From: Macrobrachium rosenbergii
Taxonomy: Eukaryota; Arthropoda; Malacostraca; Decapoda; Palaemonidae
Reading direction: 5' to 3'
Length of the DNA stretch: 64,000 nucleotides
Assembly (NCBI RefSeq): GCF_040412425.1
Contig: NC_089763.1
Span: forward strand, 52,440,587-52,504,586
Part shown: positions 45,328-54,280 of the stretch, piece by piece
Numbering within the stretch: the first letter of the stretch is position 1
Layout: each line of letters opens with the position of its first letter
Made by a program: the position numbers and the translations under genes
The notes under the pieces: generated by a model
Told to the model about the DNA's origin: nothing
Databases searched by the model: none
What the model saw: the letters and a program-made list of their open reading frames with translations, nothing else

Positions 45328-46917
45328 GGGGATCGGCCGGTTTCCCACTTTTTTAATGACAGGTTGTTGATATATAGGGGGTTTGTTAAAGGATATTATG
45401 TGGAACTTCTGGGGAAAAAATTTTTGTTCAGTGACCTTAGGTTTTTGGACGCTTAGAGCATTTTTTGGCCAAAAATGGCCATTTTCAAAATGCATCTCCT
45501 CCTTTGCTTTTTGGTTTTAAGGGATGAGATTTGAACCACGTATAAAACACATATGGACCTTCGATATACAGCCGGGGATTTTTGATTTTTCAATAATTTT
45601 TCGAGATATGAATTTTTGTTTTTTTTATGAAATTTTCCCGGAAAAATTACAGAAAAAAAATTGCCAAAAATCAGAAACTCAAAATATTACAAATCCCCAG
45701 CTTTGTTTTAATCTACCATATTTCCCCATGTTATATTTAAAATTTCATTTAGATTGGTCCAATACTAAGGGAGGAGATGCATTTTAAAGGCAAAAAACTT
45801 GTTTTGAGAAACGGGCCTTCAAAGTTTTAGTTACATAAAAAAAGTAAAAGGGACTTCAAAGACTGTGTTACAATTAATTCTATGGTTTTAATTTTTATTT
45901 TTGGGTATTAATTAATGCAAAATTATTATAAATAAGAATATTAATTGATTATTTATGTGCCTAAGACACATTCTTATAAATTTTAGGTTCCTGGTCCCCC
46001 CCCTGTCTGATCTTGCTGCAAGGTATTACTCTAGGGTATTATAGTTGCTTACACTTTTTTATTAGTGTCTCAAATCCATCCCTTGCCAAATGGATCCTGG
46101 GAATTACTTTACATTCACAATTAGGGATTCGTGATTCAAGTAATTCATCAAGTCTTGCTTCACTTATTATGACCATTTTATTTTCAGGATCGTCTATAAT
46201 ATCAGCCTCCGAGCTACTGCTTTCTTCTTCTAAAATATCTTTGCCCTTTGGTAGTGACGAACAAATAAAGAGGCGTTTAGGGGTGGATGTGGTTGGTCTC
46301 TGGTCAGCAGAGATCGCTGCCTGCGCCGTTTGATGGGCGACAGCTCTCTCTCTCTCCGTCGCTCCATTCCCCCTATGGCACTAATTTCTTGAACTCTTTC
46401 TTCTACTTCTCGCCTGGACTTTTCCACTTGGCTTTTTCCGCATTCTAGAAGCATGAAGTGAACTCTTGGACCTTTTAGGCACGGTGAAAAAACAAAACAC
46501 CACAGAAAATACAGAGTTCAGTCAAGGCTAGCGAGCATGAAAACGTGTCCTTCTAGCTTGGAAGTTTATAGGCAACTCGGCCACAGTGGCGTCATGGTAT
46601 GACGTGTGTGTTGTCATGGCTAGGAATAACTAAAAGGTGCCAGAGTAGGATATTATTGACATTATACATTTCATTTCAAAGGAAGTTTTTGTAATATATA
46701 TCGCATAAAAAACTATACCAGACTAAATCATTTGCGCTACTGGTGTTTTATGGGTATATAGTTATTGTTACATTTTAGGCCATAACTAGAGAAATACGGC
46801 AAATTTTAGCATAATATTTCGTGGACACATTCTTGAACCCTATAAGAAGCCATAGAATTTTTTTCAGCAAATCGAATTTTTTAAAGATTTTTGAGGTTTT
46901 TTAGGCGGCCGATCCCC
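45328..46917. mobile_element. TTAA-flanked DNA transposon, 1.59 kb, nested in a MITE
   Basis: TTAA flanks both ends, and the termini are GGGGATCGGCCGG and its inverse CGGCCGATCCCC (at least 12 bp). TTAA duplication is the target choice of piggyBac-type elements, though these termini are not the usual CCC(T/A)n start. No piggyBac transposase is encoded; only a small ORF region on the minus strand is seen. Flanking ~430 bp on each side of the ORF is AT-rich with many T runs. Confidence 0.85.
46039..46454 (-). pseudogene. Small ORF of unknown function in the TTAA element
   Basis: The frame starts MLLECGKSQVEKSRREVEER, VQEISAIGGMERRRER and then meets a (CT)n run at 46,343-46,356. In the frame one slip away the sequence continues PKGKDILEEESSSEADIIDD, PENKMVIISEARLDELLESR and ends ...TLIKKCKQL before a stop at 46,041-46,039. 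The total would be about 138 residues: a basic coiled-coil-like N-terminus, an acidic Ser/Glu/Asp stretch and a Cys-containing C-terminus. I do not recognise the family, and it has no DDE or DDD triad. The microsatellite slip probably broke a once intact gene. Confidence 0.45.
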
Positions 46918-47102
46918 TTAATAGTTTTATCACATAAAGTGCATTTATTCATGAAAATACAGTAATTAGTGAATATTTCTCAGTGAAAAATACCGCGAAT
47001 GGGCAAATTTTCCGCAAATAATTGGTAGATATGTTCCATAGAGAGACCCGCGGATGCGTGAGTACGCGAATCGTGAGAACGCGACTACGGGGGTTGACTG
47101 TA

Positions 47103-47985
47103 CAGGTACTTAACATTAAACAATTTATAAAAATAAAAAAAGTGAAGAATTCCAGTCTAACGCCGCCCAGCCCAGCACCGTAACTTCGGAATTTTTGGTG
47201 TACATATGTAGGAACCAGATTTTTTAATTAATATTTTTTAATAGTGTTGTAAGATCGGAACAGCGCAGGTTGAGACTGTCGTTAACCTGGGCCTTCCTAC
47301 TCAATTTTTGCTTCGTCTTACTCATTAAGAACAGACATGCTAAGAGCATATATCCAAAAATCACTGAAAGAAAACAATTTGGTAAACTTTTACCTTTGAA
47401 ACCAGTCAAGACCATGACCAAAGAGTACAGTGGAGAATTACTGACATGACAGCAGCTGATGAAAAGGGAGTGTACAACAGTGAGCGAATGGGATTAACCA
47501 CCTTACTCATCCACCCACACAACTGTAACTACCTTGTTAATAGCTTCAGTGACCAAACCACCTTTTGCCAAAGATGCCCCAATATATGAGATGAAACTCT
47601 TCTTTTCACTGAAACAAGGAGGTTTATTCCTGGTACAAAAATATTTATAATTTATGGCTTGATACAGGTATAATTTACAGATAAAAAAAATATTTGTAAG
47701 CCAATGTTTTGTATTTTTATAGCAGCACAGGATTACGTATGAATGATTGAGGTAGGGAGCTCCTCCCTGTGTAGATACCTTACACAAGTTAACTGCAAAG
47801 ACCACATGGTACTACACCCATCCAGCAATTCCATAATATTTTGGATGCTTACTTGTTGCTGTACCATTAGACTATGGGTCATGTACGATAATGTAAGTAA
47901 AAATGTGTATAAACATATAAAATTTATAGGTTCCTTTCAATCAATCTGCCTATGCACCTGTTTTGTAGTAATAAATGCTACCCAC
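47103..47985. other. Intron sequence, nothing recognised
   Basis: AT-rich sequence between the nested MITE and the start-codon exon. No exon or repeat could be supported. Confidence 0.3.
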
Positions 47986-48169
47986 CTTCTGTGATTTGTG
48001 AAGATGAAACTCCTGGAGAAGCTAAAGCAGCTAGTGGTTGATTCTTCCGTTGTTTATGTTCCGTCATGAAGAAAACCACTAAAGCTACATTAACAATTAG
48101 ACAAAGACATAAGTACACGGTCACATACATACTAAGTTGCGATAACCTCATCGTTCTTGATGGTTCTTT
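47986..48169 (-). CDS. PKDCC: PKDCC-like exon with start codon and signal-anchor segment
   Basis: The acceptor TCTATTTCAG precedes 48,169 and the donor AG|GTGGGT follows 47,986. The first 18 nt (48,152-48,169) are 5' untranslated; the ATG is at 48,151-48,149 and opens MRLSQLSMYV. About residues 9-29 form one hydrophobic helix (VTVYLCLCLIVNVALVVFF) followed by a basic HKQRK stretch, which fits a type II signal anchor or uncleaved signal peptide as expected of a Golgi/secretory kinase. A Ser/Ala/Pro-rich stem ends in QITE. The exon ends in phase 1, matching the exon at 28,295. The N-terminus is shorter than in the vertebrate protein. An acceptor right before the ATG implies an upstream non-coding exon. 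Assignment rests on splice signals, phase and topology, not on residue similarity, so it is less certain than the kinase exons. Confidence 0.65.
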
Positions 48170-48210
48170 CTGAAATAGAAATACCAAGATGCATTTTATT
48201 CAATGTCATA

Positions 48211-48407
48211 AAAAATGATATTTTTATAATAAAATAAAGTTTGTTCATACTTACCTGGCAGATATATATATAGCTGTATTCTCCGAAGGACCGACAGAAA
48301 TTCAAAAACTTACGGCACACGCAGTGGGGCCAGGTGGTTAGTACCCATTCCCGCCGCTGGGAGGCGGGTATCAGGAACCATTCCCATTTTCTATTCAGAT
48401 TTTCTAG
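48211..48407. repeat. Left inverted terminal repeat of DIRS-like copy E
   Basis: GATATTTTTATAATAAAATA at the end, then TTCATACTTACCTGGCAGAT, ACGGCACACGCAGTGGGGCC, TACCCATTCCCGCCGCTGGG and CCCATTTTCTATTCAGATTT; the inner ~150 bp match the complement of the right repeat almost perfectly. Contains the minus-strand donor-like CCAG|GTAAGTATG at 48,255/48,254. Confidence 0.9.
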
Positions 48408-48444
48408 TGCTACTGTCTCCTGAGGGGAGGTGGGTGGGCACTAT

Positions 48445-48545
48445 GATTATATATATATCTGCCAGGTAAGTATGAACAAACTTTATTTTATTATAAAAAT
48501 ATCATTTTGTTCATGAGACTTACCTGACAGATATATATATATATA
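48445..48545. repeat. Internal complementary region of DIRS-like copy E
   Basis: ATCTGCCAGGTAAGTATGAA, then CAAACTTTATTTTATTATAA, mirrors the left end; GTTCATGAGACTTACCTGAC mirrors the right end. The two halves are fused in the manner of copies B, C and D. Confidence 0.85.
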
Positions 48546-48837
48546 GCTGAATCCCACCATTGGACGTGGGAAGAGACAGAATAGGATTTAGGAAAACAAA
48601 CATATGTAGGCGATTGACGCCTTGGTTCCTTACCTGTTAGCATAGCTGACTTCGTGATTACTGTCACCCAAGCCTGCTTCTGCTTTACTAGAGTCTCCAG
48701 CGAGGTAGCGACCTATATAGCTGGTGAGTTCTAGATGATCTGTCGCCGGGGGCGAGACCACAATGTGACTAGTCCATATGACCTTACTATGAGGGCAAAC
48801 GACACAAAAAACAACCACCTGACCAAGCCTAGCTACG

Positions 48838-49230
48838 TCATGAAGTCATAACATAAGCTAAGGACTGGGACGTCCACCCCCGGTGGCCGACCCAACAACC
48901 ATAAAAAACACCATAACCAAAATAAAAACACACTAACCATTTACTACAGGATAGGATGAATGTCGCTCTCTGCCCCCAAAATCGTATTTGCAGAAACGTA
49001 GGCCCTAGCGCACAGCAATTCTCATAAGACGTCTTCACATACGAGTCATAAACCTTCCAATCGGCATCAGGCAAAGACTCACACTCCTTGCAGCGATCAT
49101 CAAACAAACAAACATGCCCTCTACATCTCATGCATACTGTGTGAGGATCTACCGAAGCTTTCGGTAGCCTCACCTTACACTCCTTCACACCACACACCCT
49201 GAAACTAGCAGAACTAGATCCAGACATCGT
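48838..49230 (-). pseudogene. Gag N-terminus of DIRS-like copy E
   Basis: From the methionine of MSGSSSASFRVCGVKECKVR the frame reads LPKASVDPHTVCMRCRGHVC and LFDDRCKECESLPDADWKVY. The HTVCMRCRGHVCLFDDRCKEC array is the clearest copy of the Cys-rich gag module in this window. It runs out into unrelated sequence after SYENC, where the internal deletion joins the ICR-proximal part. Probably never produces a full Gag. Confidence 0.65.
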
Positions 49231-49397
49231 AGTCAAAGAAAAGTCAAAGCCAAAATCAAAACAGTCCACAAAAGCATATGCCTATCCACAAATCCAAAGT
49301 TAAAAACCAAAAGACAATCAGAATACTCAAGTGGCAAAAGTTTTCGAAATCCAACGACGGAGGTATTGACAACGGGTGTTGACAGTACCGGCGGCAG

Positions 49398-49575
49398 AGA
49401 AAATCTGAATAGAAAATGGGAATGGTTCCTGATACCCGCCTCCCAGCGGCGGGAATGGGTACTAACCACCTGGCCCCACTGCGTGTGCCGTAAGTTTTTG
49501 AATTTCTGTCAGTCCTTCGGAGAATACAGCTATATATATATCTGTCAGGTAAGTCTCATGAACAAAACAATATTT
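49398..49575. repeat. Right inverted terminal repeat of DIRS-like copy E
   Basis: AGAAAATCTGAATAGAAAAT through GGAGAATACAGCTATATATA is the complement of the left repeat. The outer end carries a plus-strand donor-like TGTCAG|GTAAGTCTC near 49,549 and AACAAAACAATATTTC. Confidence 0.9.
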
Positions 49576-49972
49576 CTTTAATAAAAAGATTTTCCTTACA
49601 TGGTATTATTGTATATTACGAAAAAGAAAATAACATTATGAAAAAGAAAACTAATATTGTATACTACTGCACTTAAAACAACATCTGCACAATCTGAAAT
49701 CAGTTTTGAAATTCTTGCAATTACAACAATCATCTTATATGCTATCCTGAATACTGAATGGGGCCACTGGTACTGTTTATTTAAAAACAAGATTAACAGA
49801 CAGTGTTTGGAAATGAATTCATCAATAGGAGTGTGCATTCTCATGATCTGCCAGCACCCTCTCACTTCTTTTTCTTTAAATCTTCAGCTCAAAACCCTTT
49901 TGGATAAAATAAACAGACTATAAATTAAAGAGGGCTCCAAAGGGAAATCAGCCAACAGAGAGAGACAAGTTA

Positions 49973-50239
49973 CGGGCAGTCCCTGGTTAACGGTGATCCG
50001 GTTTTATGGTGCTTGTCTAGCGACGAAAATCAGCAATTTTTGGCACTGAAAATTGCGTATTTCCGCTTATCGGCGCCGATAAATGGGTATTGGTGTCAAT
50101 ACATACCTAGCAGAGGCACCGATAAGCCCCGAAAATCACCGAAAAAGCTCTGAAAATGGCCGATTTTCAGTTAGCGGCGATTTTCGGTTATCATCACACC
50201 CTCAGAAACGGAACCCCGCCGATAACCGGGGACTTCCTG
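49973..50239. mobile_element. Short TIR MITE, 267 bp, TA-flanked
   Basis: Left CGGGCAGTCCCTGGTTAACGG; right, on the complement, CAGGAAGTCCCCGGTTATCGGC. TA on both sides. The interior has GC-rich GGCGCCGATAA-type and GCGATTTTCGGTTATC segments. Non-coding, Tc1/mariner-like target choice. Confidence 0.75.
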
Positions 50240-50915
50240 TATAGGAAAGGGTGATAAATGAATAAATTTAAGAGCATAACAAACAAGACTATAATACAAT
50301 TGAATTCAGATTTCAGTAAAAATCAAGAAAGAATTTGCTCCTTGTTTACAACCTTGGAGGTCCGAAGATTCCACAACTAGGCATATTATTCTTACACTTG
50401 TTAAAATTGTGCCCACCAGTACCAGTTCATTATCAGCCTGAGTCTGATGAGCTAATGTTTACAATGTAAGACTTCTCATCACTTAAGAACTGCAGATTAT
50501 AAATACACATTATCAAGCACTTAAGCCAGTGTTGCATAATAGTTATTTTTATTACTAATTAGTTTTTCCAAAATTACAGAAGAATAATATGTTTAAATTA
50601 CCTAAATAGTATCAGATGAAATTAATGTAACAATGAATTTTCCTAGGCAGTCTTCATTCACAAATAATCCTCTAGATTCTGGATGTTTAGTCCCCTCAAG
50701 TTAAGGGAACAATTATTTTTAAGAAAAATTATTTATACAAAAATACAACATACCATTTTGCAAGTAAGTTTGTTTAAAGCATATAACCTAACTAGGCAGA
50801 ACATGATTTTATGAATTATTAATAAAATTTCTGAGATTGAGAGCGATGCCAAACATCTAAACTACACAGAAAAGATCTTTTAAATTCACTAATAAGATCT
50901 TTTAAATTCACTAAT
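50240..50915. other. Intergenic or intron sequence, nothing recognised
   Basis: AT-rich; no feature can be supported. Confidence 0.3.
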
Positions 50916-50916
50916 T

Positions 50917-51465
50917 TGGGCTTAAAAACAGATGTAGTGGGTGATATGGATAAAGAGGTTAACCACCGATTTCAAGCCAGATGGAGGGGAGTACCAGCCA
51001 TACTCTGAGACAAAAGAGTCCCTATTAGGTTGAAGGGCAAGGTACATAAGGTGATGATGAGACCTGCTATATTGTATGGGCTAGAAGTGGCACCACTGAA
51101 GAAAACAGAATAAAATAAGTTAGATGTTGCAGAAATGAGGATGCTCAGAAGAATGAGTAGAGTGATGAGAAGAGAGATGATAGGAAATGAATAAGGTATA
51201 TCAGATGATCAGCATACGTTACCAAAATGTAAGAGAGAGCCCAAGAGTCAGAACTGAGATGGTTTGGGCACTTAATGAGGAGGAAAGATAATGTGCAAGG
51301 TATCTGAAGGAAAGGAAGGCTTAAAAGATGGGAAGATTGCATTTGAGAAGACTTGAAAGACAAAGGAACACATGAAAGGAGGGCACACAACAGAAACACC
51401 AGAAAAAGGACCATTAAAAACAGCAATCCCAACAACGGATTAAGCTGAGAAATAGAAGTGACTTT
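50917..51465 (+). pseudogene. Non-LTR retrotransposon, 3' remnant of reverse transcriptase ORF
   Basis: Broken translation gives GKVHKVMMRPAILYGLEVAP, LKKTE, then KLDVAEMRMLRRMSRVMRRE, followed by a degraded RLRWFGHLMRR-like block. YGLE..PLKKTE..KL.VAEMRMLR is typical of the C-terminal end of RTE-like LINE reverse transcriptases. Stops and frame changes are numerous. The 3' end CCCAACAACGGATTAAGCTGAG resembles a segment at 8,400-8,440. No polymerase core is present, so it is a 5'-truncated dead copy. Confidence 0.7.
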
Positions 51466-51532
51466 GAGGTATAATGTAATAAAAATACATTGGAGCTGAT
51501 CCAAAATATTTTCATTCATGTTATGTACTTTT

Positions 51533-51534
<2 letters not shown>

Positions 51535-51570
<36 letters not shown>
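51535..51570. repeat. (GA)n microsatellite
   Basis: Uninterrupted GA run of about 35 bp. Confidence 0.9.
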
Positions 51571-51572
<2 letters not shown>

Positions 51573-53098
51573 TCCCACAACCAGGCATTTCCTATTCATT
51601 TTGCTTCCCATTCATTTGAACTGGCAAGAAAATATGCTATTGTTATGTTTCCTGAGTTCTATATTCTTTCATATATTTATCAGTAGTTTATATTATTTAT
51701 CTAAAAATCCATTATGGAATACAAAATACACATATAAGTGAAACTATATTTGGTAGTGAAGTATGAAAAAAATATGAATACTGTATCAAAATTATTTTAT
51801 TTTTAAATATTTTTCAAAGTACGTAAAAAAATTATATTCACTCTGGGATTACAGAAAAATACAGGTATGAAATGGAAAAAAGGACCATGAGTTGTTTTGG
51901 AATCACTTTCAAAATTGCCTTTCATAGGAAAATACACAACAGTGAAACTAAGTTGACATACTTATAACTTCCAACTAAATATAAGTCATACAAGGTTTCT
52001 TTAGAAATCTTCAGTGTGAATAAAATAAAGTTTATGTTGCTTGTAAAATATCTTACAAATTGGACAGCTTTATAATTTCCAAAATTATGGTGGTGTTCTC
52101 ATAATTACCAAGATAAAGGTTGGGTGCTTGTAAAGTTCAAAAGAATGGGAACTCTTGCTTGACAATGCAGTTCAAAGTGGGTTACATTGGGTTACATTTC
52201 TAGCTAAATCAAAACTCTGACTTTTCTCATTTTTGCCTGCAAATATTCATTCTGAACACTTTTCCACAGTTTTTTGCAGCTACAACAAGATAAAGGTCCG
52301 GTGATGAGTAAGTAAGCCTCCTGTAGCCAATTAGTAAGTCACATAAAAAGACCATATTCAATTATTCATTTTCAAAGAATACAGAAAATATTTAAAACCT
52401 CAAGGATATTACATCCTTGGTTAGATTAAGTAAGGAGACTTCCCTGTAAATACCAAAGCCAAATTTCCTTGCATCTTCTTGCAATATATTTCCCCTTGTA
52501 TTGTGATTACACCCATGAGCCATATATTTCCACAAATGTACAGAATCTCTCTTGTTTTTGGCATATATCATCACTTGTACAGTATTAGCACTATTCCCCC
52601 CCCTAAAAAAAAACCCTAGTTTCAAACTATGATCTGGCCCCCATTATTAGATGTAGAGTAGTATCACCCGGACAGATAGTACTAGTTGCTGTTAAACTGC
52701 AAGAAATTGCTGTACCAAAAAACTATAGCAAAAATGACATACAATCCAGGTAAAGACTACAAAAGTATGAATGCATGAACAATAGGAACAGTAATCTAGT
52801 CTGAATATAAAGGTCTCTCCCTGCCACCTCAATGATGACAGAGCCAAAACAGACACAACAGTACATGTGCCACTTAATTTTATTATCCATCAGAACGCAA
52901 GCTTTATGCATATTTTATACAGGGATAAAATAACATACATAGAAACTACCCTAACTAGCTACCTTTACAACTCACCTACTAAATAATGAGACATTATATA
53001 CCAAAATTTTGCCATCTTTATCAGCCATTACAACACAGCCTGTACTAAAATCATATATACCTGTATTTGAACAAAAGTGAAAGAATCTTAACTAACTA
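51571..53098. other. AT-rich sequence, nothing recognised
   Basis: No exon, TIR pair or tandem repeat could be supported. Confidence 0.3.
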
Positions 53099-53448
53099 CA
53101 GTAAACCCCACATATTCGCAGGGGATAAGTACCACACTCTCCCTGCAAATAGCTAAAATCTACGAATACTTACAACCCCTCTAAAAACACTTAGAACTGC
53201 CTATTTTGATAGTTCAAAAAAAAAAAAAAAAAACTTTCTTAAAATGCTTATACCTGAGCATTTTAATAGTTTTATCACAAAAAGTGCATTTGGGCATGAA
53301 AATACAATAATTAGTGAATATTTCTCAGTGAAAAATACCATGAATAGGCAAATTTTCTGCAAATAAGGTGTATATATATGTTCCATAGAGAAATCCGCGA
53401 TTCGCTGAGTCCGCAAATCGTGAGAATGCAAATATGGGGGGTTTACTG
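53099..53448. mobile_element. Tigger/pogo-like MITE, copy 4
   Basis: Ends CAGTAAACCCCACATATTCG and GCAAATATGGGGGGTTTACTG with TA on each side. Same interior as copies 2 and 3 (AGCTAAAATC.(A/G)CGAATACTT, CCCCTCTAAAAACACTTAGA) plus an A-run near 53,217-53,232. Confidence 0.85.
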
Positions 53449-54280
53449 TAGTCTACTTATTTAAATGCATACAAGCAAAATATCAGATTTCACGTTAAAG
53501 TACATAACTACAGGTTCCTTAATTACCCATTTGAAACCATAAAGATATATACTCAAATAAAATAATTGTAAATAAAAACCATATAATATATCTAATTAAA
53601 AAAACTAAACTGACAACCCAAATATCAGGCACCTTCATTACTCATTGGGACGTACCATACACATGAAATCAAATGAAACTGCATGGAAATAAAAAACTAT
53701 CTTACACAGCTGTGGTAATTAGCAAAAAATGCAGATATAAAAATATTGGCTACCATCATCAGTCACAGGAATAAGTACTAAACTCCGGGCCAAGTAGATG
53801 GAGGGGTCATGTGGTCTAGCCTAGGCTACCCCTTAACTATAGGAGGCATTTCAGAGGGAACACAATTTAGCCAGACCTACTTTTACCTAACCTTACTTGG
53901 ACATCGTGCCCTTACCTGGCCATGGGGCTCTGCCTACACCTCAGCCTCAAAGTCATGGCCCATCCACCTGCATACTACCCCAAAACATAATGCATCTTGA
54001 TCAATCACTGGAATTGGTTAAGTACAGAAAATCAAATTAAAGAATTGGGAAAGCAATCAACTCCCTTGTCCATTTGTAAAGGACAATTCTGCTGAAACTT
54101 TTCCTTTGTTGCTAATACAGTAATTTTCTACAGTTGGCAGGCTAATAACCAGGCCTTGTATCACTAGCCTCAATAGTAATGCTGTTCAGATAAACACAAA
54201 CCACAGGATAGGATAAAATTGAAGACTACTACCACACCCCTCTGGTTTAGTAACTAGCCTACTAGCTTACGTTAAAATTA

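Larger units (their letters stand above)
45165..47100. mobile_element. Tigger/pogo-like MITE copy 3, split by a nested element
   Basis: Ends CAGTGAACCCCCCGTATTCG and CGACTACGGGGGTTGACTG, with TA on both sides. The left half stops at TTAA (45,324-45,327) and the right half resumes after TTAA (46,918-46,921) with ATAGTTTTATCACATAAAGT, the expected continuation by comparison with copies 2 and 4. About 346 bp without the insert. Confidence 0.9.
7569..48169 (-). other. PKDCC: PKDCC/VLK-like kinase gene, at least four coding exons (gene span)
   Basis: The visible exons, read 48.1 kb to 7.6 kb, splice into one frame. Junction phases fit: phase 1 (G|AG), phase 2 (AA|A) and phase 0. The conceptual product has a short N-terminus, a hydrophobic segment, then the first half of a kinase domain resembling vertebrate PKDCC/VLK: a GAGWTKAVYK glycine loop, WVAIKTV with the beta-3 lysine, a GGHDM..C..CYQQC insert, KILKESLLLQQL helix C, and a VTELG hinge followed by VIKILQMSFENR. 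From family knowledge, PKDCC is a secretory-pathway protein tyrosine kinase acting on extracellular proteins. Introns are about 19.7, 10.9 and 9.4 kb and full of transposons. Catalytic-loop and DFG-equivalent exons were not found and probably lie off the left edge. Extra micro-exons cannot be excluded, but the phases need none. Confidence 0.85.
48211..49575 (-). mobile_element. DIRS-like element copy E, internally deleted, 1.37 kb
   Basis: Long inverted terminal repeats (48,211-48,407 and 49,398-49,575), an ICR (48,445-48,545) and the start of gag (48,838-49,230) are kept; RT, RNase H and recombinase are absent. This is a non-autonomous derivative. Terminal sequences differ from B-D (TTTGTTCATACTTACCTGGC), so it belongs to another subfamily. 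It ends about 41 bp upstream of the acceptor of the start-codon exon at 48,169, on the same strand. Confidence 0.88.

Noticed and set aside
45328..46917. Autonomous piggyBac transposon
   Set aside because: TTAA duplication fits, but no DDD transposase is encoded and the termini are atypical.
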